Below are positions 11,697-24,403 of a DNA stretch of 64,000 nt, piece by piece (positions within the stretch are counted from its first letter, which is position 1; each line of letters opens with the position of its first letter). The stretch is from Typhlomys cinereus. Lineage: Eukaryota; Chordata; Mammalia; Rodentia; Platacanthomyidae. The notes below the pieces were generated by a model. That model saw only the letters and a list, made by a program, of their open reading frames with translations, was not told the origin of the DNA and searched no databases. The position numbers were made by a program, and so were the translations under genes. The stretch is taken from contig JALPQD010000304.1 of NCBI GenBank assembly GCA_023101885.1, forward strand, positions 2,350,015 through 2,414,014. Reading direction: 5' to 3'.

Positions 11697-12530
11697 GCAC
11701 ATATGTTTATGAGTTAGAGGTTACAAGTTTTACACATCTACAGGATTAATATTAGTACATTCATGTAAAAGAGAACATGCAGTATTTATTGCTCTTGGTC
11801 TGAGTTGTTCCACTCGTTTGATGTTGTTTTACTATTCCTTCCATTTATCTCATTATTTTATATATGGAAATTTCATGATTTTTTCCTTCTTAATAGGTGA
11901 ATAACATTTCATTTTCGTGCATTTTATTTTCATTATCTGTCAGTTAATAACCATCTAAGCTGATTCTATTCCCTTGTTATCATAAGTAAAGCACAATATA
12001 GATATGAGATATAACCAGGAATGGTACAGATGGGTCATATGGTAGTTTTATTTCTAGTTTATGCAGAATCTCCACACTGACTTCTAGAGTGGTCACACTA
12101 GTAGTTTACATTCACATTCAGTCATTCTTACTGGGCTAAGGTGGAATCTTAGACTTTTCTGTTTCTTCTTTTGAGTACTCTTTTTTTTTAGGTCAGTAGC
12201 GTATTTTTCAGTTGGTTCTTTTGTTTCTTGATGCTTATTTTTTAGTTTTTTTATATATTGTGGACACTACTCTTCTGTTGGCAAGCAAAGACTTTCTCCA
12301 ATTCTGTAGGGTTCCACTTTGATAGAGTGGCAGTTTCTTTTGGTGAGCAGAAGTTATTTTTTTGTAATTTTGGGGGTTCCATTTATCAATTCTTAGACTC
12401 AATTCATATGCAAATGGGGCTGCTTTCAGAGAGTGTTTATCTAAGCCTGTCTCTTGTAATTTATTCCCCATTCTTGATAGGATTTGATTATTATACAGGA
12501 TAAAATATAAGGATCTAGCTATATATATTA
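11697..12530 (-). mobile_element. Old LINE-1 ORF2 3' fragment
   Basis: The + strand is a degraded antisense copy of the LINE-1 ORF2 C-terminal region: 'gagttgttccactcg', 'ccttccatttatctc', 'gggtcatatggtag', 'gcagaatctccacactg', then 'tattgtggacactactcttctg', 'gactttctccaattctgtagg' and 'ctgctttcagagagtgttta'. It corresponds in order to the same ORF2 segments seen in the young copy at 43-45 kb. Broken by many stops and indels. Confidence 0.75.
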
Positions 12531-12780
12531 TTTTCTCAAAAAAGATAAATTGATGACCAATTATTTTCCAGATTAATTTAAGTAAGATGAAGGTTCAAAC
12601 TTTGATTCTGTTTATGCTGGAAAAGATCGACTACCTGGTTTTATTTAAAACTCAATTTCTGTATCTATGGTTACCCTTTATCCTAAGAGAACTTGTGTTA
12701 TGAGTATAAATTTAATAAATATTTATTTACTAATTAATTGTTTTTTTTGCATTTATTAATTAAGTCATTAACTTATTTAC

Positions 12781-12920
12781 TTATAGTCAGACTTCACTTT
12801 GTAGCCCAGATTGCCCTGAAAATCACTGTGTTGCCCAGAATGGCTTCAAACTCATGGTGATCCTCTTATCTCAACCTTCCAACTGCAAGTATCACTGGCA
12901 TTCACTACCATATCTAACTT
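12781..12920 (-). mobile_element. B1-like SINE
   Basis: Antisense 7SL-derived B1/Alu-type monomer: the + strand has 'cactttgtagcccagattgccc', 'ggcttcaaactcatggtgatcctc' and 'ccttccaactgcaag', the reverse complement of the right part of B1. Diverged. Confidence 0.7.
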
Positions 12921-14256
12921 CATTATTCTTTCTCTAAGAAAAAAAGTGCTGCATGCATGTTTCTGATCTTTCTTCCACACTTCTAATTGTTTGTGAGAAA
13001 TCTTTCATTTTAATAGAGAATTGAATATTAACATAGTCCACATCTTGAAAATATTCATCTGCTAACACACAGCAGCATATGAAAGCCAAGTTATAGTAAT
13101 GCATCAACATCATCATATATTAACAAGAAATGTATCTTTTCTTGCAATACTGAAGATCCCTCCACTTCAGGTTGTTAAGATGTCTGAGCTTTGGACTTCT
13201 TTGCTTTGATGTTTTTTCCCTCAGCTTTTTATTTTCCTTGTGAAGATTCTGTTTCTTGCTCTTCTCTCAACCCATCCAGTTAATTCAGTTTTCAGGGAAC
13301 TCTCTTACTTCCCTTGCCACCAGAGACTTTCTATTCTTGTCACCCCTCACCTGCCTGAGGACTTAAGAGAATTCATGCTCCTTGCTAGTCTCTCCAAGGT
13401 GAATAGACTATTCACTTGAATAGGTAGGACCAATTCTTCTTGGTTTTGAACTAATAATATATTCTTCTACTTTCTCTAAAACTAATTTTTTGCCTCTTGG
13501 TGAGCTAGATTCTAGCCTTAGCAGGTACATAGGTTTTAATTACCTATTTTATGAGTAGGCAGAGTTAAGTATATGATTACTACACCTGGAATATTTAGAT
13601 CTAATAGGGATCTATTAATCCCATTGTTTCTCTGTATTCTGAGATGAACAGAGCCAACCTCTGTTTGTGAAGAGGTAGGTTCTGCAGTTTTGTGTCTATG
13701 TCCTGTATCCAAAAGCAAGTCTGTGAAAAGAACTGATGATTTTGAGTCTTTACTCTATACAACACTGCCAAAATGTATGACTTTTCTGGAGTGGAGTTTG
13801 TGGTTTGAAACAATGAGTACACTTGAAGCCTCCTGTGTAAGCTTCATCTTCATTCTTCACTTGCTGTTATTCCATTCCAGCTTCTCTTGCAGGACTTCAT
13901 TCTCTGCCCCAATGTTATTCTTTCTTCCCAGACCATTTATACTCTATTGCTATAGTGTGATTTGACAGAATATGTAATTTTACCCAGTCAGTTGTCTTTT
14001 TATTGTACAGAAGTGCTCGTGCAGAATAGACTGAATCATTACACAGTGCCCAGGCAATTAAACCACCAGGAACTACTGCTCCTTTTTCGACCTTTGACAT
14101 TTTTTCTGCAGAAGAAAATAACAAGCAAACTGTGTTCTTGCAGCTTTTCAGAGGTATTCAATTTAAAAATTCCATCCAATAGTCAGATATCTATTTTGAA
14201 TCAAACTGCTTTCAGGTTAAAAGTCTATAATAAAAAGTTATAAAAGGAAAGCCTAG
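12921..14256. other. Unresolved non-coding DNA
   Basis: Several overlapping 60-90 codon frames occur on both strands without motifs. No repeat recognised. Confidence 0.5.
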
Positions 14257-14257
14257 C

Positions 14258-14258
14258 C

Positions 14259-14306
<48 letters not shown>
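14258..14306 (+). repeat. CT microsatellite
   Basis: Nearly perfect (CT)n, about 22 units. Confidence 0.95.
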
Positions 14307-14313
<7 letters not shown>

Positions 14314-16540
14314 CATGTGTGTGTGACAGAGTTATGAGGATCCTCTGATCCCAGTCCACTCACCTGTATTCTAAGTTCTTTAGGCAGCCCTGACTTGGGT
14401 TGGGCTGAAAAAAGTAGGTGTGTCCCACAAATCTGATTTTAAACTCTGGGTATTTATAGGATCAAAACGTAACCTTTCAAACACTGATGTTTTTCTATCC
14501 CCCTAGGTTTCTTACCTCATTTTATTTTGTAGGACAACTGCCAGAGTCCGAACTCCATCTCGTCACTGGGATTGCACATGAGTCACTGTGTACTTGCACA
14601 GAACTATGCAGGGCATCTCCATGCTTCCCTAGGAGCTTTCTGTTACACCATTGTCACCAGTGTAGCAACTCATGTAATATTTGTGCTAGGCTGTTTATAT
14701 ATATCCTGATTTACATTAGAGTTTAAGAAACAGAATAAAAGGAAGAACTGAATTCAAGAAGCTCATTGGTCTATTGGTCTTTAACTTAATTATAGATATT
14801 GTAGTCCCTTATAGCTTCTATAGCTAGGGTGTCCTTTGGACCAAATTGGGCATCTTTGGAGGCAAATACCTTGTGTATAATTTTAGACTCTGACATCTTA
14901 TTTTTATCTTTTCTCTCCTTCACTAACTTTCATACCCAGTTGTACCCAGCATTAGCCTTCATCCTTTATTTAGTACCACCAACAAATGCATATATTAATA
15001 AATTAGGTTTAGTGTGTGTGATAAATCACAGAATTGCTGGATTTTTTTGGAAAACCCAACCTCCAGTAACTATATTTAGATGCCTATGACACACTCATCT
15101 TGTAAGAACATTAGTCTTGTAGATATGTCACAGAGAGTGGGGATGAATCACACATGACTCCAAGAAGGAGATTTCTGAAGAAGAACCTGATTTTGTACAA
15201 CTTTGCTCATTGTGGTCTCTTCTGTTCACCAAAACTGTTCAGACACCCCTGAAGAAATTGAAGTTTCAACAGAATAGAACATGCTGTTACCTGGATGCAA
15301 TTTAACTGTTGATTTCTGCATTTGATGTAGTGAATCAAAATAATACAACAACATTTCCTATCAAAAAGACCACGAGAATTTCAATTTTTGCTTCAGAACT
15401 GCAATATTAGAATTCACAGTTTAAATTGTTTCAAGTGTCAAAGGGGTTTTCAAAAGTCACTGTGAACCTCTATGTGTGACCAGTGACTACTGCAGTTGGA
15501 GAGCTCTGTAACCTCATTTGCTCACATGCCTATCCTTCCCAATGACTTCTCCAGAAAAAAATGAATCACCAAGAGCTCAAATGCAGATTGGGCTCCAAGT
15601 TCAACTTCAATAGCAAGTATTTATTCACAACCTCTGCAGAAGTATTTCTGTTAGGTACTAGCACTAAGGATTCTTACAAAATGAAGAAATTGAGTTGGAA
15701 AAGTCATCTATGAAATTTGAGTTTGCATTTATTTTTTCCTTTGTAGAATTTTTTCACAGTATATATTGTCCCTAGATGACTAAATACTAAACCAGTCTGC
15801 TTGAGGCCACTACAGATAAGCATAAATAATTCAGTCAACAAACAAGCAAGTAAATATGTAATGCCAACCCATGGGTATATTACTTCAGAACTAGGGCACT
15901 AATTAACTTCACAATGGCCATTAATCAGTGTGCTACACCACTCATAATGACAAGTAGCCTTTTGCCATTAGTATTGTGACAATGCTGCTAAATAAGCAAA
16001 ACACAAATGAAACTATCCAGTGAAAAAGAGCGAAAAATAATTAGGGGTAAATAGTTTTGTGTAGACTAAAATGCTATAATTAGAAGGCAGGGTTTGGAAC
16101 ACTGTTTGAAGCAGAACGGTCAATATGTGGGTTATTTTATATGCTCAAAAGAGCTTTGCCAGCTTTCTTTGCTCAATGGAAAATTCGAGTTATTTTTTAG
16201 AGGAAGAAGTGGACCTGGACTCCGAGGACCTCTATTAAAGGTCCAGAAAGAGGCCACACCAGAGAATTGTCATTAGCAGTAGGCAGGGATGTGACAGAAC
16301 ACTGCTCCTTTAAAACTTGTAAGCAGCAAAACAAATTTCCACAGATAATGATCATAAATAATTTTTTCCTTTTGTTTGAGTTGAATCAAGCAAAATATCC
16401 TTAGTCTTTTGATCTTTCAATATTCAATGGTTGTAGTAAAGTTGAATGTTCATTTTATAAGGAAGCAAAACTAGTTCAACACTTAATGATAATCTAAGGT
16501 CACCCTGAATCCAACGGAGTAGTTATTCTGCAAATGATAT
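14307..16540. other. Unresolved non-coding DNA
   Basis: No recognised gene or repeat over about 2.2 kb. Confidence 0.5.
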
Positions 16541-16544
16541 TGTA

Positions 16545-16735
16545 ATTTGGGTTGCTTGTCTGCTATGCAGGAGGCCCTGAGGATCATTTCTATAAACTGG
16601 TAATGTAGGTGGACATTTATGATCTTAGCACTAGGGACACAGAATCAGGAGTATAATGTCATCCCTAGCTACATAGGAGGCTTAGGACCATATGGGGCTG
16701 AGATACTCTAGCCAACAATAATAATAATATTCTAA
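16545..16735 (+). mobile_element. ID-B1 dimeric SINE (B4-like)
   Basis: A degenerate ID-like block ('gcttgtctgctatgcaggaggccctgaggatc') is followed by a B1-like block ('gatcttagcactagggaca', 'cctagctacataggaggctt', 'ggggctgagata') and an AAT-rich tail. The ID-then-B1 order is that of B4 elements. Confidence 0.6.
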
Positions 16736-17008
16736 ATTTATTAACAACAAAAAGCAACATAAAATTAAAAATCAGCTCCCTATAGTCATTTTCTGAGCAT
16801 GATCATAATATTGTGGTCTTACCATGTGCTTTTCAAGACATTTTTGAATGGAATTTTTCTAGTATGAATTTTGTATCAGGCTTTCTATTTCATAACTGTT
16901 ATCAATTCTTTGTTATTATGATTCATTAATCACAAAGTCATGAAACATGGTGGTATGACATTTGTAATCTTTGGTGGTACCTGAATGTCATTCTACAGTG
17001 TTGCTGCA

Positions 17009-17449
17009 TGGTTACTGATAAATGACCATCAAATGGTTTAAGGGAATGAGGTGTTTATTTTCTTACTGATAGTCCAGTTACAGTCTGTCTAGCTTAACAA
17101 GAGAGCATGCACCAATAACAGGCCGAGGCCACACCATTTCTATGTAATGGCTGAGAGAGGGACGATCCTTACTTGCCAGACTAGCATGTCTGGCCAGGTA
17201 TACAAAAGAATGTCAACTCTCTCAACCAGCTCTCTGTCTTTTATTCCAGGGCCTAATCACACCCACTACAGTCTGAGCCTTTCCCATCTTCTAGACAATC
17301 TCCTGCAGGTTTGCTCTGGGATTAACTGAACCATTAATTGTTTATTAATGGTTATCCCTAGCTATCCTTAATTAATGGTTATTAATTACAAATGTACTTA
17401 GAGCTCAAACCCTCAACAGTCAAGTTGACACCTGTGCCTAACTATGACA
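17009..17449 (-). mobile_element. Solo MaLR-like LTR, first copy
   Basis: Minus-strand TG...CA element: minus-strand start TGTCATAGTTAGGCACAGGT, AATAAA near 17055 (TTTATT on +), end TCAGTAACCA. Same family as the split LTR at 10924-11674. No internal sequence beside it, so solo. Flanks share TGCA, but a clean 5 bp TSD is not evident. Its right two-thirds were duplicated together with flanking DNA (see 17168-18152). Confidence 0.7.
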
Positions 17450-18152
17450 TGCAGCATTGGTGACCATTTGGTAATTAACTTGTATCTACAATATTACTAG
17501 AATGTGATCCACTGGGTTTTTTTTTTTTTGTTTTTTTTTTTTGTTTTTTTTTTTTTTTGCAAATGATTCATTTCAACTTTAGGTAGTTCTCATTGACAGA
17601 CTCTTATTTTTTCAACCTGAATTTCTTTCCTTTTGGCAACTTCTCTTCATTTGTTTAGCTGTCTTACTTGCCAGACTAGCATGTCTGGTCAGGTATACAA
17701 AAGAATGTCAACTCTCTCAACCAGCTCTCTGTCTTTTATTCCAGGGCCTAATCACACCCACTACAGTCTGAGCCTTTCCCATCTTCTAGACAATCTCCTG
17801 CAGGTTTGCTCTGGGATTAACTGAACCATTAATTGTTTATTAATGGTTATCCCTAGCTATCCTTAATTAATGGTTATTAATTACAAATGTGCTTAGAGCT
17901 CAAACCCTCAACAGTCAAGTTGACACCTGTGCCTAACTATGACATGAAGCATTGGTGACCAGTTGGTAATTAACTTGTATCTACAATATTACTAGAATGT
18001 GATCCACTGGGTTTTTTTTTTTTTGTTTTTTTTTTTTTTTTTTTTTTGCAAATGATTCATTTCAACTTTAGGTAGTTCTCATTGACAGACTCTCATTTTT
18101 TCAACCTGAATTTCTTTCCTTTTGGCAACTTCTCTTCATTTGTTTAGCTGTC
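17168..18152 (+). repeat. Recent ~495 bp tandem duplication
   Basis: Unit 1 spans 17168-17662 and unit 2 17663-18152. They differ by only about six substitutions and small changes in the poly-T tract (about 1% divergence by eye). Breakpoints share the trinucleotide CTT: left flank GATC-CTT-ACTTG, junction CTGT-CTT-ACTTG, right flank CTGT-CTT-CATTC. The unit holds part of the LTR plus about 210 bp of its flank, including a long poly-T. The 60- and 63-codon ORFs inside are the same sequence twice. Confidence 0.93.
17517..17558 (+). repeat. Poly-T tract (unit 1)
   Basis: T13-G-T12-G-T15-like run. The counterpart in unit 2 at 18012-18047 has lost one G interruption and is six bases shorter. Confidence 0.9.
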
Positions 18153-20573
18153 TTCATTCTTCTGGGGTTGGCTAGTTTATGTGTTTCATACTATTGGTAA
18201 TAGTGATATAATCTGGTTGCTGAACAACTTTATTTAATGGTGATATAAAAGTACTTGATACCACACAGTATCTAGAAATGAAGACCTCATTATGCATTCA
18301 TAATAGTGAAGTCTTTTGCATTTTAAATATGCTGGTTACATTTGCAGCTTATTTAAGGAAAAACCAGTTCTTAGAGTCAGAATGAGAATGGAGTGAGCAT
18401 TTACAAGGTGACCTGGGGAAGTTATTTTCACAGCATGAAGTGATTGCTAATTTTCAGATGGAGATATATGTGTGTTAAGTGACTCTAACCCTCAGTAGAG
18501 AGAAAGGGCTGGGCATCTTGTCTTCTCGACCTTAAAACAAGTTAATTTGGAGATATATTCAATTAAGACAGTTTTATTCACCAGTATCTTTAATATAGTA
18601 CTTTTTTGTACAAGGAGTTATTAAAAAGAGTCAAACCATCCTTATGCACTCTTTATTTGCCCTCCTTTGCTAATAATACAAACTCAGTATTAAGTGCAAA
18701 TGAAGAGATTCTACATGGTCTTGCTTTTAGCTGATTATAAACTCGGTTAATTCAGCACCTGGAAAAAACTTCAAAATATCTTTTTTTTCTGTTGTATTAA
18801 TCTCATCTAAAAATTGGGTCACTATTCATGACCAATGAAAACTAACAGTGAGAACTAGCAAATCACAGAGATGTGAATTATTAATTATACTTTGAAAATC
18901 TCTTGACAACAATTAGGATACTTGAAATATCAATTGATAGTTTTTGTGGTGCCTTGTAAGTTGGTACTATATTTTACGAGTGAGAAAATAGGATAAGGCA
19001 ACTTAAAGAATTTTCTCTTAGCCACACACACATATGGAGAGGTGAAGACCAAATTAGTAGACTCACTTTCTAATTATAATTTTTTTAAAATGCCAATAAA
19101 GTGGAAAGGAAACTGCTACCCCTAAGTGCAAAGCATGGAAAATGTAATTAACTGTTGACCAACGCAAAATCAGAACAAAATATCTGTTGCTATCACTGAA
19201 AACTATAGAATATGTGACCTAATAATGTCCATCACCGAAGACCATAGAACATGTGATCAGATTCCCACTGATGCAGACCACAGGATATGTCATCTGTCTC
19301 ACGTCCATACATGCCATGGGACATTTGCTCTGCTGTCCTTTAATGATGTTTGCTTCTCAGTATATTCCGTGAGTAAGATTCATTTTCAGATAATGAAACA
19401 CACCCTTGCAGAGCAGATATCTTGCCTCTTGGTAGAGAGAGCAGAGCTGCATATACCGAGCACTGACAACAAAATCAATGACCTTTGTACCATGCAAAAG
19501 AAGAAAAATTATTTTCAGGAGGAACATGCTGTGAAAATATTTCTCAGAATCTAGGCTGGATAAGGTACCGATTACCTCATCCTCCTGTTGAAATAGGTTA
19601 GACTTTTCCAGGGCATGCCAAGATTTGAGAATACCCAGGCTAACAGGATCTTAATGCTGCTTAAAGCTGCTTGAGCTCTTTTGAGTTTATGATGACAAAT
19701 AATTCGATGAACATGTTTATACGAACATTTACATGAAGAATTTTCCTACGTCACTGCCACTGACTTGACAAACATTCATTGAACATCTACCATGTCTCAG
19801 ACTGTCTTTTAAATTATGAGAAAATGAAGAGCAAATTCTGGGCTAGAAGCTTTCTTTCCATCACTCTACTGCAATGAGTCACTCACAATACTATCTTGAT
19901 TATATGTATGTACATTTCATCAAGGCTTTCTGTTTCCTACTGGCTTTATGCCTCATGAGCTATAAGTTGTGTCTGACTCATTGTTGTGTCTCTTTGCTAC
20001 CACTTGCAATAGCAATATTCCCATGGAATACCTTCTCTTATACTTTTTTCAATCACAGACATACAAGACACACATAAAATCCATCTCATCTCACATAAAT
20101 AATTTTCAGCTGTGAAAAAGTTTATAATTTCCCTATAACTGGAAATTTTCACCAAGTTTCTATATTTAGAAATGCAAAACTATGATTAATCTATGAGTCA
20201 TTGCAAAGGCATAATTCACTCCATAGTTATAGAGTATGCTTAGAAGCATTAAAGCAGAAATTTGAGAGTTTCTGATCTCCGTAACTTATGAAAATAATTT
20301 CAGCCACCAAAATCATTTGAGAGGGTGAGCATTTTAGTATACTAGGAATCATTTCTCTCATCAGCATTAATAGTTATCAGTAACATTTTTCTTATATATG
20401 AATCTTGTACAGCCTTCTCCAAGGAAATCTAAATATTTCAACTATATTTGGTAAAATTTGTTTTTGTGTGTGGTATATTTATGTGTGTATGTTGTATATG
20501 AAAAAGAATGTTCTGGTTTTATTTCTGTAGACACCATAGGTGGACACAGGGTATCTTCTTAAATTTTTCTCAC
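18153..20573. other. Unresolved non-coding DNA
   Basis: No gene called. At 19192-19330 a motif of the type ATCAC(C/T)GAA-ACTATAGAATATGTGA recurs about three times with drift; a 109-codon frame crosses it. No repeat family recognised. Confidence 0.5.
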
Positions 20574-20600
20574 CTTCTTTTTCTTTTTCTTTTTCTTTTT
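20574..20600 (+). repeat. (CTTTTT)n repeat
   Basis: Short hexanucleotide run of TTCTTT type. Confidence 0.85.
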
Positions 20601-23500
20601 GAGATCCCAGAATCAGGCTGACCACGCAGCAAGATCCAGGTAATGCCCTATCTGTCACTGGATAGGTGTTACCAATGCTCCTAATCAGATTCAGGTTTTT
20701 TAATGTAGGTTCTGGGAGTCTGTTTAGGTTGTCAGGCTTGTATTACCATCCCCCCAATATCTATAAAATATTTTTATGCCTATTTAAAACTATTCTGTAG
20801 CAAAAGAATAATTTGAATAAGAGATTCTCATTTTTAAAATGAAGATGTGACTCTAGATGTCCTCTGACATGTTTTAGATTTCTGGAGTTGCGGCCTTTGA
20901 CTAGTTGTAGAATAAAGATCTACACTAAAGCATTTTCTACAATGAGTTAATGACAGCTAGAGGGAATTGCCATTTTATGAAAAAAAATGAAAATGTTCAC
21001 ATGACCTTTTAACATTAAGTTCATTGTGGCTACCTGGAGAATTTCCCAGAAGCAATGTTAAGAAATATAATTTGCATAATAATCATTTATCCTCCCACTT
21101 AACTCAGTAGAAACCATTCTGGTTTGAAAAAGTTTGCTAGAAGTTTCTAGTTATGAGAAGGTGTCTGATTTAGTTCTAGTGGAGGGGCAACACACTGTAG
21201 AGACAACAAAACAAATCTGAGAAGTCATATTTGTATTTTCTCTTCTTTCCAGTGTAGCAAGGTTCATGGAAATGTCCCTTCCCAACCATGCCCCTCCCCA
21301 CAGTCCTCAATCCCTCTCAGAAAGTTCTACCAGCTGCTCCGGGTCTTTCTCATTCCATTTTCTCCATTTTCTACTTTTCTTTCCTGAGACGTGGTTCAGT
21401 CTTACATAAGTAAGTTTTACCTCTCATGGTTTATTCTATTGTTTTTTTCTGTGTTTTAGATCTTTAAACCAGCACAATAGAGTCCTTTCCATCCCTCTGA
21501 GGAAAGGAAGATTCCTTCTTGGTGGAAAGAATGCACCAAGCCTACAGCTAGAATCACACTACGGTATTTTTAACTTTATCACAGTAAGCTTTTCAGTTTC
21601 AATTTATTTTAGGTTAATGGTTCTTTATAAAAGCCTTACCAAGGGGTCCTTACAAGCTACCTTTAGTGGCGGAATATGTGCCATTCTGAGTACAGGAAGA
21701 TTTAGGGAAAGAGTCAAATATTACCCTAAGCAAATTCATGATATCCAAAAACCAGTGTAAGGGGAATGAATGTTCATTCCTCCACTCTACTAACATCCAC
21801 AGAGTACTTGTCCAGCACAAGTTCTCTGCAGGGATTGAGAATCAGGACAAAATGCAAGTCATACTATCAGCTACAAATTGTTTAGCTTATTAAGGAAGAT
21901 GACACTGACCTTATGTACAGAAACTAACCTTGGAAGAAGAGTAGTCACGGAGACTGCAAACTGCCAATGGCCAAGTGTGTGGGTAAGGAAGTGTTTTCTG
22001 AGGAAATGAGCAGGATTTGTGCGACAGAGAAAATCAGAAATGGGAAATGTTTTCACTATGACCATTTTGGGATGACACTTACTCTAATCCAATTGTTTCT
22101 TCTTCCAATTCCTAGCAGAAGAGGTGAAGACTTAATCAGCAGGGAAGGCAGGAGATATACTTTACCTAATCTGTGCTTTAGGTATGGTTCTGCGTGCTAA
22201 CCTGCATAGTTGTTAGAGCTGTGTGAATCACTTTTGGGAGATAAACTGCTTCTCTAACCAGTGCCAGTTCTCTCTGCTCTCAACATGAGATTCCTGGGAG
22301 AGGTTCAAATATCAGGGTTCATTCCTTTAATAGTCCTGGTAGCCAAAATAGTGAGAAAGGTCAGGTATTATTTTCCTCATTTCTCTTTTACTTTTTGGTT
22401 ACATATGGAAAGAGCTTAATAGACAATGACATCATTACCTATAAGTCCAACCCAACCATCTGAAACCTTTTTAATGTTATATTTGTCATAAATAGGAAAA
22501 CAGTGAATATGCCCAAATTCAAGTTGAGATAATTAAATGCTTATGACTGCCGATAGAATAGCAAGTAGACAATTGTGTAGAAAAGGCTTGAAGCATCCCA
22601 AAAACAGCAGCCACAGTATTTACTCACATGACATGATGTCTCACAAACCAGTGGGTGATGACAGTATTATTATTTTCCTAAAACTACTGAGCTACTCTTA
22701 ATGAAGTCCAAGTAGAAGAAGCCTTAATTCTACCTGAATGACGGTTCCACTCTTTGCATTCTTATTTCATAGTGAAGGGTGGAGTGGCATGTATAGCAAT
22801 CTTTGATTTTCATTTTTGTCAATAACACTGCCAAACGACCCCACCAATGCCACTAATACCCTTGATCATTGTAATAAGTTCCAGAAAAAGCAAAACATAA
22901 TTGACACAACACACATCAGATTAGAGAGGATCTGGGCAATGCAGCGATTATTTTGCTGATTTTGTGTGGCGTCTCCTAAGTTCTCACATGCTCCTAATCA
23001 CTGTTATAGACACTTTCTTAAGTCAAATTACAGGTGACTCTACACTAAAGTTTGCTCATACAGCTAGCCTCAGAAACCTGATAGTGTACAGATTACACTA
23101 ACTGTAAGGTTAAAGCTCCCTGAGAAATCTTGCCACACCTTAGACACTGGGGAAAACATGCTGGAACTTTAAAAATATATCTTATGATTTGACGGTATTT
23201 TTAGTGAAACTTTTGGCTGCTTTAGTTTTAGCAACATGAACTGAACTAGCAAATTTTAACTTGCATGGTATTTTCCTAACAGAAATAGAGTTGTTAAAAA
23301 TAGTTAAAAATGATTAGTTGATTCATTTTTCAGAAAAGGAAATTTTATTGGTATAATAAACTTGAGTTCATTAATGTTTATATATTTAACTTAATTCTTT
23401 TGCAGTTGAAAAAAATAAGATTTTTTTTGACTTTACAGAGGTTTGTGTTTAGTACCTACTGAATGTTGTGGTAGAGCTCTGCCTCTGATAATATGCCTAT
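20601..23500. other. Unresolved non-coding DNA
   Basis: No gene or recognised repeat in 2.9 kb. Confidence 0.5.
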
Positions 23501-23504
23501 TTTT

Positions 23505-23640
23505 CTTATTTTTTATTTTGCGTCATCCTGAATTAACCTGTTTAAGCTGGCTTTGAACTCACTGTTTGGTACATGTGAACCTTAATTTTCAATTCTCCTG
23601 CCTTAGCCTCCCAAGTAGGTAGAATTATAGAAGAATACCA
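23505..23640 (-). mobile_element. B1-like SINE
   Basis: Antisense B1: the + strand shows 'ctggctttgaactcactg', 'gtgaacctta', 'attctcctgccttagcctcccaagt'. Old and 5' degraded. Confidence 0.6.
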
Positions 23641-23644
23641 ACAG

Positions 23645-24392
23645 CTTCATGTAAGAATACTTTTCTTTGTGATGTGGTTTTCTATTCACATGAACAATCT
23701 AAAAAAAGTTTAAAAAAGCATTAGTATTCTTACCAGCCACTGAAAGTGCTTTCTGCATTTTGGGCAACTTAGAATTTTTTCATGGAAATAAACACTGCTA
23801 TGAAGAGAAAAAACGTACATATTATTGTGAACTATATTTTCTTCTTTGTTTTTAATTTTTGAGGTGTTAGTGAACACATTAGATTAGAAAGTCATAAAGG
23901 TCTCTTAATTTTTAGTAAAGTTACAGTTTGGGAAAAAGCAGTCTTTTTTTAGTGTGCTCACACTACTTTAAACATACTAAAGAATTTTATTAAATGTCAA
24001 TAAAACAAACATATTTTCCCCATGATTTCACAGGGTATGAGGCAAAAAGGAACTTTTGGAAAGAGTATTTTACAGTGGAATTTAGAGACATTCCAAGAAT
24101 CTTAGTTTTTGTTTCTAGAAGAACAGAATTGTATGTATCTGCACTAGTGAGGGTGCAAATGTATATGCATGTGTGTATGCTATTGTACATGTGTATGCTT
24201 GCAAACATGCATGAATATTACATATATGACTACTCATGAATATACACATGTATGAGTATGCATGTTTGCATATTCACATGTGTGCATATCTGTGTGCACA
24301 CGTGCACAGCCGCATGCGCGTGCATGCATGTTGCAGCAATGAAAAATATAGTATGAGTCCAGTAAACCATATTAGTTATGGCTGATCAGTTT
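23645..24392. other. Unresolved DNA ending in TG/CA-rich stretch
   Basis: 24150-24335 is rich in TGTGTATGCAT-type alternating purine-pyrimidine sequence, including GCATGCGCGTGCATGCATG near 24315. No gene. Confidence 0.5.
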
Positions 24393-24403
24393 CAGATAGG
24401 GAA